From Verrucomicrobiota bacterium (GTDB taxonomy: Bacteria > Verrucomicrobiota > Verrucomicrobiia > Chthoniobacterales > UBA10450), in the NCBI GenBank assembly GCA_003219215.1, contig QHPY01000172.1, positions 1 to 36,949 of the forward strand: a stretch of 36,949 nucleotides of DNA, read 5' to 3'. Positions 24,290 through 33,620 of this stretch are shown here, one piece after another. The position numbers and the translations under genes were made by a program. Every line of letters starts with the position of its first letter. Position 1 is the first letter of the stretch. Below the pieces are notes generated by a model. It did not search any database. It was given only the letters and a program-made list of their open reading frames with translations, and had not been told where the DNA came from.

Positions 24290-25426
24290 ATGTATCGGAG
24301 AAGCGCTTACTTCCTGTTCGTTGCGGTGCTTGGGCTGCTCGTCATCGGCATCGTGATGCTTTTCAGCACCAGCGCTTTTGCCAAGGATAGCCATGGCGAC
24401 CCCTACTTTTTTCTCAAGCACCAATCGCTCTGGTTTGGAGTGGGCCTCGCTGTTTGCATCGCGGCGGCGCTGATCGATTACCATTTCTGGCAGCGCACGT
24501 GGTGGATTTGGCTCGGCGTCGCAACGATCACGCTCGTATTTTGTTTCATTCCGCACATCGGAATGCGGATCAACGGCTCGCGTCGCTGGATTGGATTCGG
24601 GCCGATTGGTTTTCAACCATCTGAGATCGCGAAACTCGCCGCGGTATTTTTTCTCGCCTGGTGGTTCGCGCGTTATGAGAAGGCAGCCAGTCATCCGCTG
24701 TTCGGCTTTGCTATTCCGTTGGCGATCATCACTGCTCTGCTCGCGTTGATTCTCTTTGAAGTTGATCTCGGAACGACCGCGTTGATCGGGGCGACTGCAT
24801 TCACGGTGATGTTCGTCGCTGGAACGAATCCAATTCTTCTCGGTCTGCTCGCAGTGATCGGGAGCAGCGTGATCTTTGTCGCCGCGACGCACTCGCGTAT
24901 GGAGCGCTTGGTCGCATTCACCGATCTCCAGCGCTACAAAGAAGACGCCGGACTCCAGCAAATGCAGGCGTTGATTGCGTGGGGCAGCGGCGGCATGGAA
25001 GGACTCGGGCTCGGCAACGGTCGCCAAAAAATGCTCTACCTGCCCTACGCGCACACCGATTTCATTTTCCCGATGATCGGCGAGGAGCTTGGATTGCGAA
25101 TCAGTCTGCTCGTTGTTTTCCTTTTCGTGGTCGTAATTGTTTGCGGAATCGTCATCGCGCTCCACGCCAAAGACCGGTTCGGTTTGCTGGCTGCGTCCGG
25201 TGTCGTCTCATTGCTCGCGCTCCAGGCCGCCGTAAACATTGGAGTCACCACCTCGCTTTTGCCGAACAAAGGTCTGCCGCTGCCGTTCATCAGCTACGGC
25301 GGCTCGAACTTGGTCGCCTGCCTCTTCGGTGTCGGACTGTTACTTAACATTTATCGCCAGGCCGTTTTGGAACCGGCCAGTAAAAAACGCACTTCACTCC
25401 AGGTGCGAATGACGCCGCGAATTTAA
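24290..25426 (+). CDS. ftsW: Septal peptidoglycan glycosyltransferase FtsW (SEDS family)
   Basis: Polymerises lipid II at the septum with FtsI. 378 aa with about ten membrane segments. SEDS motifs: NGSRRWIGFGPIGFQPSE, DLGTTAL, the long loop with GLGLGNGRQKMLYLPYAHTD, FIFPMIGEELG, and LPFISYGGSN near the end. RodA is the alternative; the dcw location favours FtsW. Confidence 0.94.
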   Translation: MYRRSAYFLFVAVLGLLVIGIVMLFSTSAFAKDSHGDPYFFLKHQSLWFGVGLAVCIAAALIDYHFWQRTWWIWLGVATITLVFCFIPHIGMRINGSRRWIGFGPIGFQPSEIAKLAAVFFLAWWFARYEKAASHPLFGFAIPLAIITALLALILFEVDLGTTALIGATAFTVMFVAGTNPILLGLLAVIGSSVIFVAATHSRMERLVAFTDLQRYKEDAGLQQMQALIAWGSGGMEGLGLGNGRQKMLYLPYAHTDFIFPMIGEELGLRISLLVVFLFVVVIVCGIVIALHAKDRFGLLAASGVVSLLALQAAVNIGVTTSLLPNKGLPLPFISYGGSNLVACLFGVGLLLNIYRQAVLEPASKKRTSLQVRMTPRI

Positions 25427-25449
25427 AGCACAAGATCGACAATCACGGA

Positions 25450-26535
25450 ATGAACGCGGTCATCGCATGTGGAGGCACGGGTGGACATCTCTTTCCCGGA
25501 ATTGCGGTCGCTGAAGTACTGCGCGAGCGCGGGCACGAAGTGCTTCTGTTTGTTTCCGAAAAAGAGATCGACAGCCTCGCGCTCTCCACCCGCTCCCAAT
25601 TTCGGTTCGAAAAATTGCCAACCGTCGGATTTCCGTCCGTTTATTCGCCGGCCATCTTTGGTTTCATTCGCCGGTTCACCGAAAGTCTTTCCCGCTGCCG
25701 ATCGATTTATCAGAAGTTCAAACCCCAGGTCATTCTGGGCATGGGTGGATTCACTTCGACGGCGCCGATTTTGGCCGGCCGCATGCGCGGCATTTCCACG
25801 CTCATTCATGAATCGAATGCGGTCCCGGGAAAAGCGAATCGGCTCGCGGCGAAAATGGTTCGCGCGGTTTTACTCGGCTTCAAAGAATGCGCCGCCTTCT
25901 TTCCTAAGGTGCGAACGGAGCTGACCGGCACGCCGATTCGCACAGAGCTCAAACGCTTGGATCGACGATCGGCACGGCAAAAACTCGGATTGCAAACGGA
26001 TGTCACGACGATGCTGGTGATGGGTGGAAGTCAGGGCGCGAGCGGAATTAATCAAGCGATCATCAAATCGTTGCCATTCCTGCGCCACGCTGGATTGCAA
26101 GTGATTCATCTTTCCGGAGCGCGCAATGAACGGCTGGTGGCGGACAATTATCGACGCGAACGAATCTCCGCTTACGTCGCTGCGTTTCATCATCATATGG
26201 AAGAAGTTTACAGCGCCGCCGATTTCGCGGTCGCACGCGCGGGCGCCGCCAGTCTGGCCGAAATCGCGTCCTTCGAGTTGCCCAGCATTCTGATTCCGTT
26301 TCCCTACGCCGCGGACGATCACCAGACTCGCAACGCCGAAATCTTCGCGCGCGCGGGCGCAGCATTTGTTTTGAAGGAATCGGATTTAACTCCCGAACTA
26401 ATTACTCAGAAGGTCAAAGAGCTGATCGATCGGCCGGAGCGGCTTCGACGCATGTCCGAAAACTCTGCGCGGCTCGCGCCGCGAGACGCCGCTGATCGCG
26501 TTGCTGCAACAATGGAGAAGTACACGCAGTCATGA
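25450..26535 (+). CDS. murG: UDP-GlcNAc--lipid I GlcNAc transferase
   Basis: Makes lipid II on the inner face of the membrane. 361 aa, GT-B fold. GGTGGHLFPGIAVAE at the N-terminus, GMGGFTSTAPILAG, HESNAVPGKANR, GGSQGASGIN, and ARAGAASLAEIASF with PYAADDHQTRNA toward the C-terminus. ATG start 25450, 23 bp after ftsW. It overlaps the murC-murB gene by 4 bp. Confidence 0.96.
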   Translation: MNAVIACGGTGGHLFPGIAVAEVLRERGHEVLLFVSEKEIDSLALSTRSQFRFEKLPTVGFPSVYSPAIFGFIRRFTESLSRCRSIYQKFKPQVILGMGGFTSTAPILAGRMRGISTLIHESNAVPGKANRLAAKMVRAVLLGFKECAAFFPKVRTELTGTPIRTELKRLDRRSARQKLGLQTDVTTMLVMGGSQGASGINQAIIKSLPFLRHAGLQVIHLSGARNERLVADNYRRERISAYVAAFHHHMEEVYSAADFAVARAGAASLAEIASFELPSILIPFPYAADDHQTRNAEIFARAGAAFVLKESDLTPELITQKVKELIDRPERLRRMSENSARLAPRDAADRVAATMEKYTQS

Positions 26536-28823
26536 CGAAGGATCTCGACCTTGCAAAATTCCTGACGCAGGAACGGCACGTCGTTCATCTCATCGGTGTT
26601 GCCGGCAGCGGCATGAGTGGAATTGCCGGCCTTCTTCTACAACTCGGGCACGAAGTCAGCGGCTCGGACAAATTAGATTCGCTGGAAACCGATCGGCTGC
26701 AGCGGCTCGGGTTAAAGTTTTATCAGCAACATCGCGCTGCTGACGCACGCGACGCCGAGCTCGTCATTTATTCTTCGGCTATCAAAAAGGACAATCCGAT
26801 CCTGAAGAGCGTCCAAGAAAGCGGAAGGAGAACTGTGCGTCGCGCTGAAGCGCTAGCCGCGATCATATCGGCAAAACGCGGAATCCTCGTCGCCGGAATG
26901 CACGGTAAAACCACGACGTCGGCGATGACCGCGCACGTTTTGCGCGAAGGCGGGTTGCATCCGTCGCATTACGTCGGCGCCGAGATCCCGATTCTCGGGA
27001 CGAACGCGCACTGGGACGCGCGCGGCGAATTTTTCGTGGCCGAAGGCGATGAAAGCGATGGCACAATCGCCTTGTTTCATCCCGAGCACGCCCTCGTCCT
27101 AAATATAGAGGAGGAACATCTCGACTTTTACACCGATCTCGCCGCGATCGAGAAAGTCTTTGTCCAGCTGATCGGACAAACGACCGGCCAAATCTTTTAT
27201 TGTGCCGATGACTCGAACGCAGCGCGCATATGTCGATCTCGCGATCGTGCAATTTCCTACGGCTTGACCGATAACGCTGACTATCGCGGGACCGATATCG
27301 AACTGCGCGATTTCACGTCAGTCTTTTGCGTTTATCGGCGCGGAGAAAAACTTGGCGAAGCGGTGTTGAATGTTCCGGGCGAGCACAACGTTCGCAACGC
27401 ACTCGGTGTCATCGCACTTGCAAGTGAGCTCAGCGTTCCGTTTGAAAAAATCGCGAAGTCGCTGATGAAGTTCCAACACGCGCGGCGGCGCTTTGAAATT
27501 AAGTACGACAGTCCGCGTTTTCTGTTGGTCGATGATTACGGACATCATCCGACTGAAGTCAAAGCGACGTTGAAAACGGCGAAGTCCATTGAACGCAAAC
27601 GCGTGTTAACGATGTTTCAACCGCATCGCTACTCGCGAACTAAAGCTCTGCGTAAGGAATTCGGGCGCGCGTTCGATCAAGCAGATCGCGTCGTCATCAC
27701 TGATGTTTACGGATCAAATGAATCCCCAATGCCGGGTATCACCGGTCAAATCATCGCGGACGAAATCTCGGCGCACGGTCATCGTGGTGTCAGTTACCAA
27801 CCGCATTTGGAATCGGTGCACCGCGATGTCGGGAACATGCTCGAATCCGGCGATCTCGTTCTGAGCCTCGGCGCGGGCAACATTCACGAGCAATTGTCGA
27901 CCCTGGCCGCCGACCTCGTCATTGCTGAGAAATTAAAAGAGATCGTGGGCGAGGATGGCGACGTCCGACTTTACGAGCCGCTTTCGAAACACACCACGTT
28001 GCGCGTCGGCGGTCCGGCGCAATTTTGGGTCGAGCCGCGCAACGAAGCGGCATTGAGCGAACTGATCCGGTTTTGCCGGCGCGAGAATCTTCCGCTCTTC
28101 GTCATCGGACGCGGCTCGAACTTGCTCGTGCGCGACGGCGGAATTCGCGGCGTGGTTGTTCATCCTTCCGGCGGCGACTTCGATAAGATCGACATCTACA
28201 GAAATGAAATCACCGCCGGCGTTGGGGCGAAACTAAAAGAGATCGCCTATGCTGCACGCGGCGCGGATTTAGGCGGCTTGGAATGGATGGAAGGAATTCC
28301 CGGCGCGGTCGGTGGCGCGCTGCGCATGAACGCGGGTGCGATGGGCGCTCAAACTTTCGAAAACGTCGTCCGCGTTCGGTATTTGGACTCAGAGGGAAAC
28401 GGGCACGATAAAGATCGATCTGAACTGGAAGTGCATTACCGGCATTTCCCTTTGCTCGAACAAAACTTCGCCGTTTCGGCCACGTTCCGCGGCACGCCGG
28501 CCGCACGCGAACAGATCGAGTCGCGTCTCCATGAGTCTCAAGAAAAACGGCGTACCACTCAGCCGATCGCAAAAAGCGCTGGCTGCATTTTCAAAAACCC
28601 GGAGAAGTGCCCGGCCGGAAAACTGGTCGATGAACTGGGTCTAAAAAATTCGGCGGTCGGAAAAGCGCGCGTTTCAGAGGTTCACGGCAATTTCATCGTG
28701 AACGATGGCGGCGCGACCGCGACGGATATGCTCGAGCTGATCGAGCGAATCAAACAAACCGCGCGGACCAAGCGCGGAATCGAATTGGAAACAGAAGTGC
28801 AAATTGTGGGAGAACCGGTTTGA
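26532..28823 (+). CDS. Fused MurC-MurB: UDP-MurNAc--L-alanine ligase and UDP-MurNAc dehydrogenase
   Basis: 763 aa, two enzymes in one frame. MurC (about 1-465): HLIGVAGSGMSGIAGLL, ATP loop GMHGKTTTSAM, AEGDESDGT, GEHNVRNALG, DDYGHHPTE, FQPHRYSRT. MurB (about 472-763): LSKHTTLRVGGPA, IGRGSNLLVRDGG, GIPGAVGGALRMNAGA, SAGCIFKNP and KARVSEVHGNFIVN. MurB reduces UDP-GlcNAc-enolpyruvate using NADPH and FAD; MurC then adds L-Ala, so the fusion joins consecutive steps. The MurB motif normally written GSxFKNP has Cys685 in place of the catalytic Ser. The linker is short, with no internal start signal that I can defend. It overlaps murG by 4 bp and ddl by 1 bp. Confidence 0.95.
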   Translation: MTKDLDLAKFLTQERHVVHLIGVAGSGMSGIAGLLLQLGHEVSGSDKLDSLETDRLQRLGLKFYQQHRAADARDAELVIYSSAIKKDNPILKSVQESGRRTVRRAEALAAIISAKRGILVAGMHGKTTTSAMTAHVLREGGLHPSHYVGAEIPILGTNAHWDARGEFFVAEGDESDGTIALFHPEHALVLNIEEEHLDFYTDLAAIEKVFVQLIGQTTGQIFYCADDSNAARICRSRDRAISYGLTDNADYRGTDIELRDFTSVFCVYRRGEKLGEAVLNVPGEHNVRNALGVIALASELSVPFEKIAKSLMKFQHARRRFEIKYDSPRFLLVDDYGHHPTEVKATLKTAKSIERKRVLTMFQPHRYSRTKALRKEFGRAFDQADRVVITDVYGSNESPMPGITGQIIADEISAHGHRGVSYQPHLESVHRDVGNMLESGDLVLSLGAGNIHEQLSTLAADLVIAEKLKEIVGEDGDVRLYEPLSKHTTLRVGGPAQFWVEPRNEAALSELIRFCRRENLPLFVIGRGSNLLVRDGGIRGVVVHPSGGDFDKIDIYRNEITAGVGAKLKEIAYAARGADLGGLEWMEGIPGAVGGALRMNAGAMGAQTFENVVRVRYLDSEGNGHDKDRSELEVHYRHFPLLEQNFAVSATFRGTPAAREQIESRLHESQEKRRTTQPIAKSAGCIFKNPEKCPAGKLVDELGLKNSAVGKARVSEVHGNFIVNDGGATATDMLELIERIKQTARTKRGIELETEVQIVGEPV

Positions 28824-29758
28824 TGAAATCGAATGCTTTGCCAAAGAAGATTGCGGTGTTGATGGGCGGCCCTGGATCGGAGCGCGATGTTTCGCTGGCG
28901 ACCGGCCGCGGAGTTTCGAAAGCGCTCCATTCGTTAGGCGTGGTTGTCATCGATGTCGATGTTCGTGACGAGAATTTTCCGTTACCGAAAGATGTCGACC
29001 TTGCCTTCATTACCATTCACGGAACGTTCGGCGAAGACGGGCAGTTGCAGAAAATCTTAGAAGACCGCGGCATTCCCTACACTGGTGACGGAGTCGAAGA
29101 AAGCCGGACCGCGTTCGACAAAATTTTGTCGAAAGAAAAATTTCAGAGGCACAGCGTGGTCACGCCCGAGTGGGAAGTGATTGAAGTTGGTCAGCGCCCA
29201 AAAATTCCGGTGCCGCTGGTGGTGAAGCCGTCGCGTCAGGGCTCCACCGTTGGCGTCGTAATCGTAAAAAATCAGAGCGAGCTCGAGCCGGCGATGAAAG
29301 AAGCGGGCAAGTACGATCGCAAATTGTTAGTGGAAAAATTTGTATCTGGCCGCGAATTGACGATAGGTATTCTCGGTGATCAAGCCCTGCCGATTCTTGA
29401 AATAATTCCGAAGGGCGGTTTTTACGACTTCAACAACAAGTACCCGTTCCTGAATCCGCAGTCTGGTGGCGCTGCCGAGCACGTTTGTCCGGCCGAGATC
29501 GATGCCGGTAAAACAAAAAGAATCCAGGAGCTGGCACTGCAGGCATTTCGCGCTCTGGGCCTGGTCGTTTACGGACGCGTCGATATAATTCTGTCTGAGA
29601 CGGGCGATCCGTTCGTGCTCGAAGTGAACACGATTCCGGGAATGACCGAGGCGAGTCTGCTTCCGGAAGCGGCGGCTGCGGCCGGAATCAACTATATCAA
29701 TCTTTGCCTGCGTATTATCGAGTTGTCGCGCGCGAGAAGGGAGCGCGCTCAAGGATGA
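28823..29758 (+). CDS. ddl: D-alanine--D-alanine ligase
   Basis: ATP-grasp ligase that supplies D-Ala-D-Ala to MurF. 311 aa. GGPGSERDVSLATG (usual GGxSxEREVSL), HGTFGEDGQLQ, GIPYTGDGVEES, VVKPSRQGSTVGV, and GRVDIIL with LEVNTIPGMTEASLLP. ATG 28823 overlaps the murC-murB stop (TGATG); a TTG at 28820 is also in frame. The stop overlaps ftsQ by 4 bp. Confidence 0.95.
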   Translation: MKSNALPKKIAVLMGGPGSERDVSLATGRGVSKALHSLGVVVIDVDVRDENFPLPKDVDLAFITIHGTFGEDGQLQKILEDRGIPYTGDGVEESRTAFDKILSKEKFQRHSVVTPEWEVIEVGQRPKIPVPLVVKPSRQGSTVGVVIVKNQSELEPAMKEAGKYDRKLLVEKFVSGRELTIGILGDQALPILEIIPKGGFYDFNNKYPFLNPQSGGAAEHVCPAEIDAGKTKRIQELALQAFRALGLVVYGRVDIILSETGDPFVLEVNTIPGMTEASLLPEAAAAAGINYINLCLRIIELSRARRERAQG

Positions 29759-30837
29759 GGCGACAGCAGCGGACCCGCGCGCGCAATCAGCGTCTCTCCA
29801 GCTTCCGCCAACGGCGGCAGCAACATTTGCTCGATGTCAAAGTGCGCTCGCGAAAAGCGGTCCAGTATCGCAATCGCAAATTCCTCGTCCTGTTCTCAAA
29901 AATCGCGCTCGTGATTGCGTTGATCGCCGCGATTTATGTCGGCGCTCGCGTCGCAGCGAAACGGTTCTTCATCGACAATCCGGACTACAAGCTCAGCGCG
30001 ATTGAAGTGCAGACCGACGGAACTTTACAGCGCGACCAGGTTTTGAGCGTGGCCGATTTGCATGAAAGCGAAAATATTTTCCGGGTGAACCTGGCGCGCG
30101 TGCAGGCGCAATTGCAGGAATTGCCGCAGGTCGATGAAGTTGAGATTACCCGAAAGCTTCCGTCCGAAATCGACATCCGAATCGTCGAACGCAAGCCGAT
30201 CGGCTGGATCACAAGCGAGAAACAAATTGCGGATCCGTTTGCCTCCGACGCTGCTTTTCTGGTGGACGCGCGTGGCGTCTTGATGAAAGAGAAGAAATTG
30301 TTGCCGGAATATTTGGGACTGCCGTTGATCCTGGGTTGCGCGAGCGAATCGCTCGCAGCGGGAAAAACCGTGGCATCGCCCGAAGTCAAAGCGGCTCTCG
30401 AGTTGTTGCGGCTGAGCACGCGCAGCTTCATGCAGACGCGTTTCCAAATTCGCGAGATCGATGTTTCGAAAGGGTACTGCCTGGTCGTGACCGATAAAAA
30501 TCACAGCCGGGTCACGTTCGGTTTCGATAATCTCGATACCCAGCTGCAACGCCTGGAGCAATTCCTGATTTATTCCGACGACGCGCATCGCGAACTCGCG
30601 ACTGTCAATTTGCTCGTGCAACGAAATATTCCAGTCACGTTCGGCAAGGCGGCGGTGGAAGTAATCAACGAAACGATCAAACCGGAAGAATCGCCGCGGG
30701 TGATGAGGGCGATTCCGGTCCGCGGGGCGCCGAAACCATCGGCAACACCTTTAGCCGCGAAATCGCGCCTCAGCTCCCCGCCAACCACCGCGCCGGTGAA
30801 GCGCGTGCTCCCGTTGCAACCTTTCAACAAAAATTAA
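29755..30837 (+). CDS. ftsQ: Cell division protein FtsQ (POTRA domain)
   Basis: 360 aa. A strongly basic N-terminus (about 1-45), one membrane helix (about 46-68), then a POTRA domain (about 80-150: LSAIEVQTDGTLQRDQVLSV, DEVEITRKLPSEIDIRIVERKP) and an FtsQ/DivIB C-terminal region. It scaffolds FtsL and its partner. The C-terminal tail (about 320-360) is Pro/Ala/Ser-rich and probably disordered. Start ATG 29755, overlapping the ddl stop by 4 bp, with AAGG just upstream. Confidence 0.88.
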   Translation: MRRQQRTRARNQRLSSFRQRRQQHLLDVKVRSRKAVQYRNRKFLVLFSKIALVIALIAAIYVGARVAAKRFFIDNPDYKLSAIEVQTDGTLQRDQVLSVADLHESENIFRVNLARVQAQLQELPQVDEVEITRKLPSEIDIRIVERKPIGWITSEKQIADPFASDAAFLVDARGVLMKEKKLLPEYLGLPLILGCASESLAAGKTVASPEVKAALELLRLSTRSFMQTRFQIREIDVSKGYCLVVTDKNHSRVTFGFDNLDTQLQRLEQFLIYSDDAHRELATVNLLVQRNIPVTFGKAAVEVINETIKPEESPRVMRAIPVRGAPKPSATPLAAKSRLSSPPTTAPVKRVLPLQPFNKN

Positions 30838-30842
30838 AAAAC

Positions 30843-32051
30843 ATGGCGAGCGGAGATCTGATCGTAGGTTTGGAGATTGGGACGTCGAAGGTTTGCGTAG
30901 TGGTCGGCGAAACGCGTCCAGACGGAACCCTCAAAATTCTCGGCGTCGGCCAGGCGCCATCGCGCGGTGTGCGCAAGGGCGAGATTGTCGATTTTGAAAC
31001 GGCCATGAAATGCGTGCACGAAGCGGTGGTCGACGCCGAACAGAAAAGCGATGTGATGATTCGGAGCGTTTACGTCGCAGTCGCGGGCGGGCACATCCAA
31101 AGTTTCAACAATCGCGGCTGCGTCATGCTGCCGGAAGAGCGCGACGAAATCGATGAGCAGGATGTCGAAGATGTAAAAATCAACGCCCGTGAAGTCAGCA
31201 TTCCGGCGCAGAATGCGTTCCTCCACTCGATCATTCAGCACTATCACGTGGACGGACAGGATGGCGTGCTCAACCCGGTCGGCATGCTGGGGGAAAAACT
31301 GGAAGCGGATTTCCACATCATCCACGGCGTTCGGACGCGCGTCCAAAACACGATTCGCTGTGTGAAAGAGTTGCCGCTCGAAGTCGAGGACGTTGTCTTT
31401 AGCGCGCTCGCGGCCGCGCAGGTCGTACTGACGCAGCATCAAAAGAATCTCGGCGCGCTGGTGGTCGATATCGGTGGCGGCACGACCGATTACATTCTGT
31501 ACGTCGATGGTGCGGTGAAACAAAGCGGCGCGCTCGCAGTCGGCGGCGATCACATCACAAACGACATCTCGATGGGTTTGCGCATTCCGATGGCGCGCGC
31601 CGAAAAACTAAAAACCGAAGAAGGCAGCTGCGTTCTGGGCAATTGCCTGCCCGGCGAAACAATTCTGTTGAAAGACGATTCCGGGTTTGCCGGAAAGGAA
31701 ATCGAACGCGAGACGCTTAACACCATCATTCATTTGCGTTTGCGCGAGATTTTTGAACTGCTCAAGCGCACGGTCGAGGAAGAACCGTTCATCAATTATG
31801 TCGGTGCCGGAATTTTCATTACCGGCGGATGCAGCCTGGTGAACGGGATCGATTATTTGGCTGGGGAAATCTTTGAAATGCCCGCGCACGTAACACATGC
31901 CCAAACCATGTCCGGGCTGACATCGGCCGTTGAGAACCCGCAATTTTCCACCGCGATCGGTTTGCTGAAATACGCGCAGGCCGTGCAAGTGGATCGGCCG
32001 CGGCGTGGCATTACTCGAATTTTCGGGAGGTTTTTTAGCGGAATGCGATAA
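30843..32051 (+). CDS. ftsA: Cell division protein FtsA
   Basis: Actin-like ATPase that ties FtsZ filaments to the membrane. 402 aa. VGLEIGTSKVCVVVGE (phosphate 1), the SHS2-type 1C domain around 85-165, VVDIGGGTTDYILY (phosphate 2), GGDHITNDIS, and FITGGCSLVNGI. The C-terminal GITRIFGRFFSGMR is the amphipathic membrane-targeting helix. It lies 5 bp after ftsQ and 16 bp before ftsZ. Confidence 0.96.
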   Translation: MASGDLIVGLEIGTSKVCVVVGETRPDGTLKILGVGQAPSRGVRKGEIVDFETAMKCVHEAVVDAEQKSDVMIRSVYVAVAGGHIQSFNNRGCVMLPEERDEIDEQDVEDVKINAREVSIPAQNAFLHSIIQHYHVDGQDGVLNPVGMLGEKLEADFHIIHGVRTRVQNTIRCVKELPLEVEDVVFSALAAAQVVLTQHQKNLGALVVDIGGGTTDYILYVDGAVKQSGALAVGGDHITNDISMGLRIPMARAEKLKTEEGSCVLGNCLPGETILLKDDSGFAGKEIERETLNTIIHLRLREIFELLKRTVEEEPFINYVGAGIFITGGCSLVNGIDYLAGEIFEMPAHVTHAQTMSGLTSAVENPQFSTAIGLLKYAQAVQVDRPRRGITRIFGRFFSGMR

Positions 32052-32067
32052 CAACAGAAAGATCGAC

Positions 32068-33477
32068 ATGATCCAACTCAGCAAAAATTACAGTTTGCCG
32101 GAACGGCAAGAGGAATCAATTCCAATCAAGGTCGTCGGAGTCGGCAGCGCCGGATCGAATGCGCTCGATCGCGTGTTGCTCGACGGCATGGACAAAGACG
32201 ATCTCATCGCGGTCAACACCGATGTGCAGTCGCTGGCCAGCTCTGTCGCCGCGCGCAAAGTCCAGCTCGGTCGCTCAAGTACCCACGGGCTCGGCACCGG
32301 CGGGGATCCCGAACTCGGTTATCAAGCCGCGATTGAATCGGCAGACGAAATTCGCCAAGCAATCGCCGACGCGCGGATGATTTTCATTTGTGCCGGTCTC
32401 GGCGGCGGCACCGGCTCAGGTGCCGCGCCGATCGTCGCGCAACTGGCTCGCGAAGCCGGTTCTCTCGTCATCGCATTTGCCACGCTGCCGTTCTCATTCG
32501 AGGGCAAACGCCGAGCAGCACAGGCGCAAGACGCGCTTTCGCGCCTGAACGACATTGCGAACGCGGTGATCTGCTTCGAGAACGATCGGATGGGCGACAT
32601 GGTCGCGCCCAAAGCCGGAATTCATCAGGCTTTCGGCGTCGCTGATATGACGATCAGTCAAAGCGTCCGCTCGATTGTGAATTTAATCCAACGGCCGGGC
32701 CTTATTCGCATCGGGTTCGATGATTTATTCGCGGCTTTGCGTAGCCAAAACGGCCGTTGCCTGTTCGGTTTTGGTGAATCCGATACCGATAATCGCGCGC
32801 ACGATGCGCTCACTCAGGCGCTGAAAAATCCATTGATGGACAAAGGCAGAATGCTCTCCGAATCGGCGCATGTTCTCGTCCAGGTCGCCGGCGGACCAGG
32901 CATGACCTTGTCCGAAGTTGAAATTCTGATGCGCGAGCTCGGTCGCCATGTTCGCGATCACACTCAAATTGTTTTCGGGACGGCTGTTGACGGGAAAATG
33001 GGTAATCGCCTCAGCGTCACGATCATCAGCTCGCTCGCTTCGGAAGATTCGATCGCCACGCAAGCTGCGCGTCCAGCGCCGGAACCGTTTCTCGCGCCGC
33101 CGCCCGCGATTTTGGAACAAGTTGAAGAACCACCGCCGAACATCGACACCGTGCCTGAACCCGAAGTCGTTGTGCCTGCGCAGCCCGCTCCCAGCGATTT
33201 GATTTCATTTGCACAACCGGCGACGGCGGAAGCGCTTCCCCCAGCGCCGGCGCCTTCAATTAAAAAGCCCGCCCCGCGTTTGATTCCACCAAAGAAAAAA
33301 GCGGTTGTAGAAAAAGAGGCGAAGCCGCCAAAGGAAAAATGCGTCCAGGCGAAGCAGGAAGTTATGCAGTTCGAGCCGGTCACGCGCGGACGTTTCGAGA
33401 AAAGCGAACCGACCATCGTCGAAGGCCAGGACTTGGACATTCCGACCTTTCTCCGGAAAAAAGTTCGCGTGAAGTGA
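32068..33477 (+). CDS. ftsZ: Cell division protein FtsZ, divergent
   Basis: Tubulin-like GTPase forming the division ring. 469 aa, longer than the usual 380-400 because of a Pro/Ala/Lys-rich linker (about 330-445). VVGVGSAGSNALDRV, NTDVQSL and AGLGGGTGSGAAP (G-box with Ser in place of the usual Thr) are present. The T7 loop, normally NxDFADV, reads R214-I-G-F-D-D-L: the Asn and first Asp are replaced, the second Asp is kept. The C-terminal peptide DLDIPTFLRKK matches the conserved FtsA/ZipA-binding tail. Start ATG 32068; an upstream in-frame ATG at 32005 lies inside ftsA. Last gene of the cluster. Confidence 0.94.
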   Translation: MIQLSKNYSLPERQEESIPIKVVGVGSAGSNALDRVLLDGMDKDDLIAVNTDVQSLASSVAARKVQLGRSSTHGLGTGGDPELGYQAAIESADEIRQAIADARMIFICAGLGGGTGSGAAPIVAQLAREAGSLVIAFATLPFSFEGKRRAAQAQDALSRLNDIANAVICFENDRMGDMVAPKAGIHQAFGVADMTISQSVRSIVNLIQRPGLIRIGFDDLFAALRSQNGRCLFGFGESDTDNRAHDALTQALKNPLMDKGRMLSESAHVLVQVAGGPGMTLSEVEILMRELGRHVRDHTQIVFGTAVDGKMGNRLSVTIISSLASEDSIATQAARPAPEPFLAPPPAILEQVEEPPPNIDTVPEPEVVVPAQPAPSDLISFAQPATAEALPPAPAPSIKKPAPRLIPPKKKAVVEKEAKPPKEKCVQAKQEVMQFEPVTRGRFEKSEPTIVEGQDLDIPTFLRKKVRVK

Positions 33478-33492
33478 CATCGCTTCGGGCGA

Positions 33493-33609
33493 TGTCATCC
33501 CGAACGAATTGAGGGATCTCGCAAAATCATCTCGATCACGCGAGTAGCCCGAAGTGTGATCCATCACCCACCGTGAGATCCCTCAGCGTCTTCGCGCCTC
33601 GGGATGACA
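33493..33609. repeat. Nested palindromic intergenic element (117 bp)
   Basis: Three nested pairs of inverted arms: TGTCATCCCGA (33493-33503) with TCGGGATGACA (33599-33609); GAGGGATCTC (33511-33520) with GAGATCCCTC (33575-33584); GATCAC (33534-33539) with GTGATC (33556-33561). It sits between the convergent ftsZ and M20 genes and could fold into a long hairpin that ends transcription from both sides. Its form resembles a short non-autonomous mobile repeat. Confidence 0.8.
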
Positions 33610-33620
33610 CGCTGGCAGGA

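Noticed and set aside
24203-25165. 320-codon open frame on the - strand, rich in Asp, Glu and Arg
   Set aside because: Antisense to ftsW; the charged composition is what hydrophobic codons give when read backwards.
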